Part shown: positions 1 through 10,998 of the stretch, in pieces | Layout: every line of letters begins with the position of its first letter | Numbering within the stretch: the first letter of the stretch is position 1 | Assembly: GCF_012273895.1 (NCBI RefSeq) | Contig: NC_052114.1 | Coordinates: 3,782,001-3,846,000, forward strand | DNA: 64,000 bases | Origin: Zerene cesonia | Lineage: Eukaryota > Arthropoda > Insecta > Lepidoptera > Pieridae | Reading direction: 5' to 3' | Translations under genes and position numbers: made by a program | Notes under the pieces: generated by a model | The model's input: only the letters and a program-made list of their open reading frames with translations | What the model was told of the DNA's origin: nothing | Database searches by the model: none

Positions 1-761
1 GTAATGAACTAAATAATCCGGTTTCCGAAGTAAATGGTATCACCTATACAATATCTCTGTCGCTATGCCAATTATTTGGAGCACAAGATCGCCTCTTCGG
101 ACGTTATCAACTGTCGACACGCGTCTTTAGAAACTAGGATTTGTCGAAGCACGCCTTTTATACAAGTATTATATTAACAATTAACCTCTATTTTGTAATA
201 AACTGACAAACCTATGTAATTTCAAATAAATTGCAATAATGGATTATATAATCGTTTAGAAGATTGAAAGGCTACTTGCGTACTCATATGTCTAACTTTT
301 CTTGTGTATATAAAGTAAAGAAAAAAATTCGAAGACGAAAAAGATGAATTCCCTATGATTCTTAGAACCACAAGGTAAAATTTAATTTCAAGAATTAAAA
401 ACGTAGAATTACGTTAGCAGTTTTTAACCAGGACGTTATTAATACAATGTTAAGACGTATATAAAAAAAGCAAAAAAAAATTGTACTTATACATTGGAAC
501 AACTGCTAATTGGTTCGAATCAATATGATATTAATACACGTTGGGACATTTCCTTTTTGGCAGCGGCGTGCACGCGAAATCAATTTGTAATTAAACAAAT
601 TGAACTTTATTTTAATTTTATGATATCGGTTCTCATTCATATTGAACATCACGTTCCATTCGACGCATGTAATGACCTTTTGCATAATAAAAAAAAATAC
701 TTTGTAAAATATAAAGTAACGTTAAGTAATTTATGGATATCGGTAATTGGATTATTCAATA
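1..761. other. Unannotated AT-rich DNA
   Basis: No gene, repeat family or strong structure is recognised. The open frame that begins near 494 runs into the Helitron at 762 and is not considered coding. Confidence 0.5.
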
Positions 762-961
762 CTAGCTGCGCCCCGCCGTTTCACACGAGTAAGTCCGTAT
801 CCCGTAGGAATATCGGGATAAAAAGTTGTCTATATGTTATTCCATTTGTCCAGCTGTCTACGTACCAAATTTCATTGCAATCGGTTCAGTAGTTTTTGCG
901 TGAAAGAGCAACAAACATACACACATCCTTACAAACTATCGCATTTATAATATTAGTAGGA
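762..961 (-). mobile_element. Non-autonomous Helitron, full length
   Basis: On the minus strand the element starts TCCTACTAATATTATAAATG at 961 and ends in a GC-rich segment followed by CTAG at 765-762. It is flanked by A on the 5' side and T on the 3' side, the A|T insertion site and TC...CTAG ends expected for Helitrons. The usual terminal hairpin (cgcgg/ccgcg) is partly degraded here (gccgtttcacacg). About 200 bp, with no coding capacity, so it would have been mobilised by an autonomous rolling-circle element elsewhere. Copies of the same family lie at 22277, 28253, 32984 and 34648. Confidence 0.8.
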
Positions 962-1173
962 TGTTTAAAACGTACCGTAAATTTTCAATACATCGGCGTT
1001 TTGGTTTTCATTAAAACGCTTTTTCCCTTGAGTGTATCTAACAATATGTTCATGAAAATAAATAAAACATAGTATTTGTACAAGCAGTCACGCAACAGAG
1101 CGTAAGTTAGTAGGTATATTGTAGGTATATTTAATGCGTTTTAGTTAAAAACAAAATAATATACAGGATTTTC
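962..1173. other. Unannotated AT-rich DNA
   Basis: Short spacer between the Helitron and the tetranucleotide tail; nothing is recognised. Confidence 0.4.
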
Positions 1174-1174
1174 T

Positions 1175-1205
<31 letters not shown>

Positions 1206-1207
1206 TT
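1174..1207 (-). repeat. (ATTT)n microsatellite, possible LINE 3' tail
   Basis: About eight uninterrupted ATTT units. Read on the minus strand this is an (AAAT)n run placed downstream of the ORF1-like frame at 2382-2751, which is the position and composition of a non-LTR retrotransposon tail. The link between the two is an inference because a 1-kb assembly gap separates them. Confidence 0.7.
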
Positions 1208-1381
1208 CATAAAGTAACAAGTAATTTACAGGTTTTACCCCAAAGCATTACATGTTTAGTTTGCATGAAAAAATTTAAAAAATAGGATACCATATCATTT
1301 AATACTTAAATATTTTAAAACATTTGATTTATATGTATTCAAGGACGTATTAAATAAATCTGTCTCCGGTTGCAAAGCGAG
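1208..1381. other. Possible LINE 3' region, left of assembly gap
   Basis: AT-rich sequence between the (ATTT)n tail and the gap. If the LINE model is right this is its 3' untranslated region read on the minus strand. No recognisable protein fragment is visible. Confidence 0.25.
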
Positions 1382-2381
1382 NNNNNNNNNNNNNNNNNNN
1401 NNNNNNNNNNNNNNNNNNNNNNNNNNNNNNNNNNNNNNNNNNNNNNNNNNNNNNNNNNNNNNNNNNNNNNNNNNNNNNNNNNNNNNNNNNNNNNNNNNNN
1501 NNNNNNNNNNNNNNNNNNNNNNNNNNNNNNNNNNNNNNNNNNNNNNNNNNNNNNNNNNNNNNNNNNNNNNNNNNNNNNNNNNNNNNNNNNNNNNNNNNNN
1601 NNNNNNNNNNNNNNNNNNNNNNNNNNNNNNNNNNNNNNNNNNNNNNNNNNNNNNNNNNNNNNNNNNNNNNNNNNNNNNNNNNNNNNNNNNNNNNNNNNNN
1701 NNNNNNNNNNNNNNNNNNNNNNNNNNNNNNNNNNNNNNNNNNNNNNNNNNNNNNNNNNNNNNNNNNNNNNNNNNNNNNNNNNNNNNNNNNNNNNNNNNNN
1801 NNNNNNNNNNNNNNNNNNNNNNNNNNNNNNNNNNNNNNNNNNNNNNNNNNNNNNNNNNNNNNNNNNNNNNNNNNNNNNNNNNNNNNNNNNNNNNNNNNNN
1901 NNNNNNNNNNNNNNNNNNNNNNNNNNNNNNNNNNNNNNNNNNNNNNNNNNNNNNNNNNNNNNNNNNNNNNNNNNNNNNNNNNNNNNNNNNNNNNNNNNNN
2001 NNNNNNNNNNNNNNNNNNNNNNNNNNNNNNNNNNNNNNNNNNNNNNNNNNNNNNNNNNNNNNNNNNNNNNNNNNNNNNNNNNNNNNNNNNNNNNNNNNNN
2101 NNNNNNNNNNNNNNNNNNNNNNNNNNNNNNNNNNNNNNNNNNNNNNNNNNNNNNNNNNNNNNNNNNNNNNNNNNNNNNNNNNNNNNNNNNNNNNNNNNNN
2201 NNNNNNNNNNNNNNNNNNNNNNNNNNNNNNNNNNNNNNNNNNNNNNNNNNNNNNNNNNNNNNNNNNNNNNNNNNNNNNNNNNNNNNNNNNNNNNNNNNNN
2301 NNNNNNNNNNNNNNNNNNNNNNNNNNNNNNNNNNNNNNNNNNNNNNNNNNNNNNNNNNNNNNNNNNNNNNNNNNNNNNNNN
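1382..2381. other. Assembly gap (1000 N)
   Basis: Exactly 1000 N. The round number suggests a gap of unknown true size, so distances across it are not reliable. Confidence 0.99.
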
Positions 2382-2751
2382 ACATAGGTGCGAGTGAGTT
2401 ATGATCCGCTGTCACGCATTCGTCCTCACTCGCACTCACCGCGGTACGAGGTGATGCGTTCTGCTGCGTAGCTTCATGCTTCTTACGATTCGCGTTGGTA
2501 GCCAATGGAACACGCAGTCGGGCTGCACGGATTGGTCGATTCATTAACAGCAGCGCATTGTTATCTTCTCGCTCGGGGGTATTTGAAGATGTTGTCTGTT
2601 GCTTTGACAATCTGGATATTATATCATTTTGGGATTGAATCAAGTTATTTTGCTTAATTACAATAACCTCTAGTGAATCCACTTTTTTCGTTAGGTCCAG
2701 AATTGATTTCTGCAAGCCCTGGACTAGTTTTTCCAACTTGGAGTTAGACAT
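2382..2751 (-). CDS. ORF1/gag-like N-terminus of a non-LTR retrotransposon, partial
   Basis: An open frame of 123 codons from an ATG at 2751 (adenine at -3) runs into the assembly gap with no stop. A GTG two codons upstream is less likely as start. Residues about 5-50 form a leucine/isoleucine heptad pattern (LEKLVQGLQKSILDL, VDSLEVIVIKQ, IISRL) typical of a coiled coil, followed by a Ser/Thr/Asn-rich linker and an arginine-rich stretch (NRPIRAARLRVPL, NRKK). A coiled coil followed by a basic region is the usual start of LINE ORF1 proteins, which bind element RNA. No zinc knuckle, RRM or PHD is visible; those would lie in the gap. The (AAAT)n tail at 1174-1207 is consistent with a LINE on this strand. 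The alternative is a truncated host gene; I consider that less likely. Confidence 0.5.
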
Positions 2752-2892
2752 ATTCACTTAATTTGAATTTAAAGTACGGAGCACAATGACTCACGTCTAC
2801 TACGTCGAAAACCCGCTGTGGCTTAATGTGAATGCGATCTGAAAGTGCGAGCTGAGATGAGACGCAATTATATAAATAACATCATTCATTCT
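2752..2892 (-). other. Possible 5' UTR of the LINE-like element
   Basis: Slightly GC-richer sequence immediately upstream of the ORF1-like frame on the minus strand (gcacaatgactcacg, gcgatctgaaagtgcgagc). It stops where the inverted-repeat element begins at 2893. No target-site duplication could be matched to the sequence left of 1174. Confidence 0.25.
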
Positions 2893-3331
2893 TATGGTGC
2901 ATTTACACATTCGTGTAAGCCATTTGCCTCGTCACTCGACAAAGCATTGGACGAATCATTCATATACCTATGTCGTCACGAATCGCTATTCAAGTTTCAA
3001 GTATTGTAAGTAGTAGGTACTATAAGTTTGTCTTCGATATTCGTGAATACGCCAAAATACTGCTTATTACGCGATTGTAAGAATTTCAATGTCAATGGCG
3101 AGTGCACTGTTTACAGGTTTACGTTTACGTTTACGGCTTGACCGATTCCTCTGAAATTTGGTAAGCATATTGGGTAGGTCTGAGAATCGGCTAACATCTA
3201 TTTTTCATACCACTAAACGATAAGAGTAAGGCAGAACAGCGTTTGCCGGGTGCAGCTAGTTATTTATATATTACTTCGTTATTTGCCTCGCTAACGCATC
3301 AATTTTCCTACGGATGTGTAAATGCACCATA
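2893..3331. mobile_element. MITE-like element with terminal inverted repeats
   Basis: The left end (2893-2914) and the reverse complement of the right end (3310-3331) match at 21 of 22 positions, both reading TATGGTGCATTTACACAT-Y-CGT. The termini are consistent with a TA duplication followed by TGGTGCA..., as in Tc1/mariner-type insertions, but a superfamily cannot be assigned. A subterminal motif (atttgcctcg) occurs once near each end in direct orientation. There is no coding capacity. A Helitron fragment (3113-3259) lies inside it, so about 290 bp of the 439 bp is original sequence. Confidence 0.65.
3113..3259 (+). mobile_element. Helitron fragment nested in the MITE
   Basis: The segment containing 'cggcttgaccgattcctctgaaatttgg' homology is the forward form of the element found reversed at 28960-29144, and it ends with gcagCTAG at 3256-3259 followed by T. 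The 5' TC terminus is not recognisable and a small gtttac tandem (3117-3134) sits in its place. The hairpin before CTAG is decayed. Confidence 0.6.
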
Positions 3332-4310
3332 ACATTTAAATCTGAAAGCAATTTTAAATACAATCTTATCAAGAGCCAGTTAATCGTAGCAGTTGTCCCT
3401 GCGGAGGGAGCGATATTAAAAGGCTGGTGCAAACTTTATAAGTTGTAACTATCTATAGTATGTGTAAGTTTAAGCTTTAACTTGTCACATGGAAGTAAGC
3501 TCCTTGTTGAAAAGCTCTTAGCGAACATAACATTTTCTTGAGTTAAAATTGTATGAATTAGCTGTTAATTAATCTGTTGTAATGTTTGAGTGTGACGATT
3601 TGAATATATGAAATGGTAAAAATGGTAACATGAAAAAACTTTAAAGGCATTATGTGCGAATTAAATAAGCTACTTTTAATATTTTACAGGTGACTTTTTA
3701 AAGTACCTACTGCATTGGATTCATACAGAGTTAGTACCGTCCGCAGTGTCTATCGTTCTTTACAATGTTGAATTAAATAGGCAGTGATTTATTAATTGTT
3801 AAAAATTATGCGAGAGGATACAATAGTGATAAAGTTCAATCTGTGATTAACACTAAATATCACTTTAGATCAGATATATGTTAAAGAAACATATTTGTAT
3901 TTGTGCAATACATTTTTCCATGCTCTATTAAAGTCGCGCATTCAATATCATAATTTCTTTAATCCATAACGACAAGCCAGCAGTGAAATCAGTTTCAGCT
4001 GCGAAATAAACCTAATAAACGCTAATAGGCTATCACTTCATAAACTTAGTTCCACCTTCCAGGTACACTATCAAAGCGACTACTTAAAAGCTGACGTAAA
4101 CTTTAATGAGTGTTAAGATTTTATACAGCAAAATGTTGAAACCACGATACGTTCACTAGCACACACAACTCACAGTAATTCTTATCGAATAAAATGTAAT
4201 ATTACTTCCATTTATTTACAATTTCCTTCATTTTGCTTATAACCCAAAATAGTAGAGGATTAAAAACCCTGATAATAAACAATGTTTCATGTAAAATAAT
4301 ATTTATAGGC
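3332..4310. other. Unannotated single-copy-like DNA
   Basis: No gene or repeat is recognised. A slightly GC-richer stretch at about 3955-4060 (cagtgaaatcagtttcagctgcg) could be a non-coding functional element, but nothing in it is diagnostic. Confidence 0.4.
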
Positions 4311-4512
4311 TTTTTCTTATGGAATAGCGTGTAACGGGGCTGGTGATTCGCCTGATGGTAAGCGACCACAACCATCCATAAACATTTGCAGAGGTGGGGC
4401 CGCTGCAAATGCGTTGTCAGTTCTTAAGGGTAAAGGATAAGGAAAGGATTGATGACGGGAATAAAGGAATGGACTGGGAAAAGTGAGGAAAAGGTACGGG
4501 CTTCTGGCATCG
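4311..4512 (-). repeat. Poly(A)-tailed dispersed repeat (family A), partial
   Basis: Contains the family core cctgatggtaagcg, then the gcagaggt block and the 'aaaggaatggactggg' block. Read on the minus strand it ends in a degenerate A-rich tail at 4311. The 5' part present in the copies at 42778 and 61259 is missing beyond 4512. Six other copies lie at 17172, 29201, 41621, 42778, 54481 and 61259. The tail suggests a retroposed element, but no RT fragment or tRNA head was identified. Confidence 0.7.
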
Positions 4513-5101
4513 GCATAAATGTTAAAATAATTTATTTAATTAAGACAGATTATACTTCATATAATCCTAACTATCTATGTGTCTATGATACTCTACTGTT
4601 TTGTGATTGTGTGTTTTTTCTATACAGTGCAACGAAGCGAGTATGATTATGGTATGAGTTTTGGTTTGAGATATTTAGGTGACATCTTTTAACATCAGTG
4701 AAATATTTCATCTTCATTCTTTAGACATTGCGGGTGTAACAGTTAACAAAAACATTTACCTATGTCAGTTAGATCAAATGAAATAAACCATAAATGTACT
4801 ATATTAAAAAAATCTTTACTTCATAAGCTTAATGGCAGTAGGATCGCGAGACGTCAAGTTCGATTTCAGAGTTTATAAATATGTTTGACTCCCAATGGAG
4901 ATCTCTGTCTAAGGAATGGTGTAGCGCAAAAAATGTGAAGCTATTTCTGAATACAAATTATTGAAATAGATGATTGTATACATTAGTAACAATAAGAACA
5001 GTTCCAAAAATTGTCATAGCGAGATTCATTTTTGCTTCAATTTGTAGAATTAATATTATTTGAGATACAGATAAAATTTTGCAGCATCAAAAAATATCTA
5101 G
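4513..5101. other. Unannotated AT-rich DNA
   Basis: Nothing is recognised. Confidence 0.4.
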
Positions 5102-5250
5102 TCCATACTAACATTATAAATGCGAAAGAAACTCTCTGTCTGTCTCTTCGTCACACCTTAACCATTGAACCGATTTTGATGAAATTCTTATCCCAGAATC
5201 ACGTGGAAACGTAAACTGTACGGTGAAAACCCCGGAACTATGTATATTTT
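5102..5250 (+). mobile_element. Helitron-like 5' fragment
   Basis: Starts TCCATACTAACATTATAAATG, the 5' terminus of a second lepidopteran Helitron family, followed by the tctctgtctgtctc block and the 'accgattttgatgaaatt' block. Similarity fades after about 5230 and no hairpin/CTAG end is present, so this is a 5' fragment. Confidence 0.6.
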
Positions 5251-6051
5251 TCTTTGCCTAGGAAGCCGAGGTTGGAAGGCTTGTTCCTTATAAGTTCTCA
5301 TGTAGTTATGGTATATAATTTGGTAGCTAGGCATTTGACACAATTTTTAATTTATCATGGGCTGTATTACAATATTTGTGTGTAACATACCCAGTCCATG
5401 GGGACTTTCACAGCCCAGGTTACATATTATCGCGTGAATCCCTTTCGTGACCAACATGGACGATATGTTTGTATTTAACTTCTGGAACTCACAAATTCCC
5501 ACCGGCAGTTTTAGTTCGCAGCTGAGTTTGAATTATGAACTCGCTTGTGCAAGATTGAAAACTTCCAACAATAGTGACTTTTCGTCTGGCCAGGTAATAA
5601 GCCACTTTTTCCATGTCCTGTGAGAAAACGGAGTATAGAATAGTTTTTAATTTCACTGAGTAGTTCACAAAAGTAGAATTAGAGTTTCGTTAACAATGTT
5701 TCAGCTTTGGAAGTTTGTCGTGCACATCTTTCTTCTGAATGAAAACCTCATTTTGGTGTAGTGTTTTGCATGGTATGGCGGCATTTTAGTTAATTGTTTT
5801 TAGAAAATGTTATGTAAGCGTATAAACGACTTCTTCTGTTATTATGTTATGAAATACTTCTAATTAATTAGGGTTTAAAGCACGGTAAGTGTCTTTTCTA
5901 TATAAATACTCATTTTTATTCTTTGTTACAGGTAATTATTTGTCATATTCCAGCAAATACTGTTCCTAGTTCTGTAAGTTTTAATTTATCATTCATTTAT
6001 TTTAAAATACATTATCTGAATATGTTATTAATGTGTCATAAAATATACACT
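5251..6051. other. Unannotated DNA
   Basis: No gene is recognised. A small inverted motif (tgggctgt near 5355, acagccca near 5412) is present and probably incidental. Confidence 0.4.
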
Positions 6052-6227
6052 ACTTACTGCTTACCCCAACTCCGCAAGGGCAGTCATTTGTCGTTATTGA
6101 AAAAACTATCCTATCTTTTAAGTTGAATTAAACTGCACATGGTTTGCAAATTTGATTAAAATCGGTTGAGTAGTTTGGCAGTTCAACGCGGACAAAGAAC
6201 GTGACACGTAATTTATACATATTCAGA
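6052..6227 (-). mobile_element. Degenerate Helitron, near full length
   Basis: Shares the 'aactatcctatct...aactgcacatggt...atcggttgagtagtttgg' body with the copy at 22884-23040. On the minus strand it starts TCTGAATATGTATAAATTACG at 6227, and its 3' hairpin/CTAG end is decayed near 6052. Confidence 0.55.
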
Positions 6228-9200
6228 TTATAAACAATAACTTTTTATAATGTTTTCATAATAAGATTGAGTTTGCATTCCTTATAATCAATTTATTGGA
6301 TGAGCTGTATGATTTAATCAAATTGTTTGTTATTTTTGTTATTATTTTAAATCTGAGACTGCAAAATGCGGCGCGTCCTCCCATATAAAACAGAAATACA
6401 TAATTCATCGGATACCTAATATGAACCTCAATCTATTATCTCTAAGCGATTTCGCGCTGAATGAATATTCATTTACGAGTAATACAATTCCGAAATGGCA
6501 TTAGGGGAAAAATATTCAGTCCTATTTCCCATTGGGACCTTATTTAAATATCCGATTGCTTAAGCGTTAAAGTAATCTAAGTAATAAGATTGTTAACAAA
6601 AATTAGAGCTATCTTATGATATAAAGGAATTACTTTATAATCTGTATCGGAATGTCTTTTATAATTTTAGTTGTACATTTAAGTATTTAATTTTATTAAC
6701 ACATGGTTCATGTAAATCAATCAATCATCGTCAACATCGATGGTATTGTTTTCAATTATATCATATTTCTTAACCCAAGTGGAGACAAAAAACCAACTAA
6801 ACAAATTTATAAAAATCCGATCAAATATTCTTCAGTCCTTAAAGTACACGACAAATATTAAATATTTAATCTATATGTATACCAATAATAATTTATAAAG
6901 CTAAAGTGTTTGTATTTGCACTACGGGACCGACAAAAACTCTATTACCTTCACAATAGACTATATATACATAATATGTATCACGGTCAATGCCGGGGCTA
7001 GATTCTTAATACTTGCGCACAATTAAGTTTCGTATTAAACCAAATGACGAAAATTTACAAAACAGAAAAATAGCAGTCATAATAACCAAACATTATGTTA
7101 AAGTATCTTTGTTGAAAATGAACATGATTCATTTTAACCCCTGTTCGAACAGATGGTACAATCGCGCACACGTCGTAGCTAGTAAGACGAATGGCCGAGC
7201 ATCACAAAAAGGTCCAGTTGGTGTCATTAGCGTTGCGGATTTTAAAGGAAAAGCTGGGAAATATAATGCTTTTCATGTCGCTCGTTTGGCATAAATTCGT
7301 GTTCAATACGGTGGTAATTAAATATTTTGGTGAGATGGCTTCAATTCTGTAGGCTTTTTTACCCCATGCAAGTACGAGATATGTGAAATACGTATGTTCT
7401 ATTTTAGAATGCCTCAAATGTATTATTTGACCTTATAATGCAATGTTTTCGCAAATTAAGTAGGTTATTCGGGCATTTGTACATATTTCGCGGTCCAGTT
7501 ATATTTACCTGAGGCCAAGTCGACCAGCGAATTTCAATTAGACTCAGTGTGTTTCCTAAATTATTAAGTAGATTGTGTAATACATCGATGTGGTAACGTA
7601 CGCCTATATTACAAAATCAATGAATTGCTTACGTTCGCAGTAGAAAAACGTATTTATATACATGAACTTAGAGTTATAAATAGTATAGCTATGGTGAATT
7701 TTCCACTCCCTAATCTTCCCTTAACCGCTTATGATGTATGGAGCTGCGACCTTAGCAAAAGGCACGTCTGCCCCAGCTCGCGAATTATTTTCAAGGGTCG
7801 CCCTCACTTTACGCATCGTTTACGGTTCTTCAATTATGTGATTTTCTTTAAGTGGTCAGTCCTTTTTTCTTCTTGAAAGCATTTCGCGCGACGGAATTCA
7901 GCGACTTGAAAAAACTACGTTAAAATAAAATGTTTTTTGTGAACCCATTCCGATATGCTTGTTTTTAATGTGGTGGGTATAAAAAAATTTTGACACTTGA
8001 AATTAATTATCATATGCATATAATGATACGATGAGATGTTATGGGGAATTTGTTAATCAACATTTTCGATTTAGAAGTGGATGCATTAGTATGATATTAT
8101 TGTTTTATATAAAAGATGCGCGGTAGAAGTAGGTCTCGACAATTGCATCTACTAACCATAACAAACAGATCGTATCTAAAGCAATTGAGAGCAATGAATT
8201 CGACCTCCATATGACGGCGGACGGTGAATCTGTTTGCTTTGAACTTAGTTTGAACCTTCTATGTTAAATATTATTTTTATTCCATTTTATTAATAGCGAA
8301 AAGAAAACCAGTCCAGTTACAATTTTTTCTTTATTTATATATTAAATGATTTTTCCGGTTTGTACTGTTATATATACCCAAATATATAGTTAAAATATAT
8401 AATTACACAGTATAACCTATAAATCCGAGACATTTTAAAATATTGATGAGGCAAAGTACCTAAGCGACGTATTTTGAATAGTTTTATTTGCATTTCGGTC
8501 GTATTTCATCGTTCTTCATTGTTTTTCGATGCATAATTATTCAAATAATTTCGAAGGATTTTTTTATTAAATCAGCAACAAAGTAAAATCATTGATAACC
8601 ACTTTAAGACAAATTTTTCCGTGTAAAAAACACACACGAATACGGTGCATACATTAATCTTTAGCTTAACAAATTTATATGATTGAATTACGTTCCGAAT
8701 GCGAAATGAACAATGCGGAATGCAAACGATTATTGTGTAAACTTATTACAATAGGCAATAAAATACATTCATGAAATAACCAATAAAATAGCAGAACAAA
8801 ACTTATCAAAGTATAATATAAAATGTAATATTTCTGAACCTAACTTAATCATAACATTATTATGAGTGTAATATAAATAAAAATATAACGAGAAACATGC
8901 TCATGGACCCACTAGGGTTTCAGACTTGTAAAAGGTCAATGAAATCGATATCACTTTAATAGACACGGCGTCTATACAATATTCAAAGATGATACTTTTA
9001 GATGTCTATTGATGAATTGTGTTGCTATACCAGAGATGCGTATATTTTATGTGTTGGTTTCGTACTTTTAAAACATTTACGAATTTATAAAATTCAACAA
9101 TATTTCATTCCGAATCTATTATTAACAGAAATAATATTCGTAACTTGTTTTGCAGAAACACGACAAGTTATGCTGGTATTCAACTTACCCTTTTTAATAA

Positions 9201-9283
9201 ATTAAATTAATGCCATTGCCTATATATTAATACCACAATGCATGTATAGGATTATTTTAATATTTATTATATGAAGCGGTTCG
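6228..9283. other. Unannotated, mostly single-copy DNA
   Basis: No repeat family is recognised. A 94-codon open frame lies at 7013-7294; it begins with a non-ATG codon and matches no family known to me. A TATATAAAAG motif lies at about 8107-8116 in a slightly GC-richer context, which could be a core promoter but is unsupported by any coding sequence. Confidence 0.4.
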
Positions 9284-9325
9284 TCTTATAATCCTTGTAT
9301 AGACACTCATACAAGGTTTATAAGA
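9284..9325. repeat. Inverted repeat / hairpin
   Basis: Arms 9284-9300 and 9309-9325 are reverse complements over 17 bp with one mismatch (cttataatccttgtat against atacaaggtttataag) around an 8-nt loop. Confidence 0.8.
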
Positions 9326-10847
9326 TACACATCCATTTAATTTTTAAAACGTTAACCACGCACACACTCACAAAGGATGTCAGTCGGTGTAAGAATAAGT
9401 ACATAGCGAGTATGAACTATTTACCAAATAAATTTAGATTTCGACTTAAATTTTCCTATAATTGAACAGACGTCAAACTTAGGAACCTCTTACGTGAAAT
9501 ACTTTGATGGATGGCCTTTATATTCAGCTTTATACAATTGCGACGTATTTGAAAGACAATCTATTACCATATAAATAATGTATAATCAATATTGTGTAAA
9601 GGGATTTTAAGGTTAAGGAGTTTCACTTGCGTTTTGAAATATAAGTCTTACTTACTGCTACTATAACAAAGTATTTTGGTCGTCTTCACTACTTCGAGCG
9701 CTTGAGATATCTTGAATAGTTATTTCGACTTTGGACGAATAAAGGCACTAAAGAGGAATTAAAATAAAAGTCATCTGACATTTAATAAGTCTCTAGATTT
9801 TAAAACTATTTTGTTTCTTTGTTTTACTAACAGCCGTTCGGTGAAGAAAAAAAAAGTTTTCACACACATTCAGGTGCTATATTGCATAGATAATATGAGT
9901 ATTCATAGATGGAAGATTTATGTCAATCACCGACTGTCACACATACCGTGTCGCGTCTCCTCCCGCAGTACCCTTACGTAATAAGAGTTTTCTGTTGATG
10001 TTGTCACTATGTTCCGAAAATATAAATGGAGATGTTTAGAAGAAATCTTTCTCAATTATTCTACATTAATACAAAATCAATGATTCACGTCGCTCGTCGA
10101 TAAATAAACAATTTCAGGCTGTATTATTCAAACATCCCGCAAAATATGAGGTTAGATTTCCGAATCTGTGAATACAGAGTACTGACCGAAACTGAAGTGA
10201 CCTCTGTTAATTACGGATCATTGTGTCGACCGTAGATATCCAACGGATGCTAGCGACATTCTGATTTGTTCCTTCGAATCTAACCTAATATTGCATTTCT
10301 GTAATATAATTCGATAAATTTGTTTCGTATTTCGAATAACTGCTAACATCCTGGAATGTGATTGAGTTCTTCGTAATCCATTGTCCATAGTTATATTTGT
10401 AACGGGATTGTGGTTAATAAATATATTGCGTTGAAGTATTTTTCAAAATTGAATGTACAATTTAGTTCTCATTTTACAAGCTATTTAAACTATAAGAAAT
10501 GTGAAAATAATTTTAGTAAAATTACTGTTATTTTCATCGAAATCCGTTAAGTGCGTACTGTTAACAAAAGTTTCCGTAGATAGGATTAAATAAATAATCT
10601 AAAGAGTGCTAAAATAAAATTACTTATTTAAAGCTTGCTAACCTCCATCAATTTTATAGTGAAAATCATAAAACAACACGCATTATAGTGACATTCCAAT
10701 ACGTAGTTAATTCAAAAATAAAACAAAAAAGTCCAACGTTGCAAGCAATGTACGCAAATAATCCAAAAATATGCTATTTACACCACCATGTTATGATGTA
10801 TCTCATATCCTTATAAGGCACAAAAGTGCGAACAAGGCCTCGCTCAC
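9326..10847. other. Unannotated DNA
   Basis: No gene or repeat is recognised. An inverted pair aggttagatt (about 10150) and aatctaacct (about 10278) brackets a GC-richer stretch of about 120 bp; its meaning is unknown. Confidence 0.4.
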
Positions 10848-10998
10848 CTTGCAGCGTACTACGACCCGACGCACTGATATCTTCACAATAACGCCACAAT
10901 GCATACATGAGTTAGTTCATTTTCACCTTCAATTATAAGTTCATTACTGCTTCTTATACGGTTGTGAATTCACACGGTCGGTTCAAACGTCAACTGTA
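10848..10998 (-). other. Weak candidate non-coding exon
   Basis: On the minus strand a pyrimidine-rich acceptor (gctttttacag) precedes position 10998, and a good donor (AAG|GTGAGC) follows position 10848. All three frames contain stops near the acceptor, so it could only be a 5' UTR exon with a start codon inside (a late ATG gives 19 codons to the donor in phase 0). The donor-side half is GC-richer than its surroundings. Chance occurrence is quite possible. Confidence 0.15.

Noticed and set aside
494..892. 132-codon plus-strand open frame
   Set aside because: No ATG start, and its second half is Helitron sequence.
7013..7294. 93-codon plus-strand open frame
   Set aside because: Non-ATG start, no recognisable family, no splice or promoter context. 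It stays listed only as sequence within an unannotated stretch.
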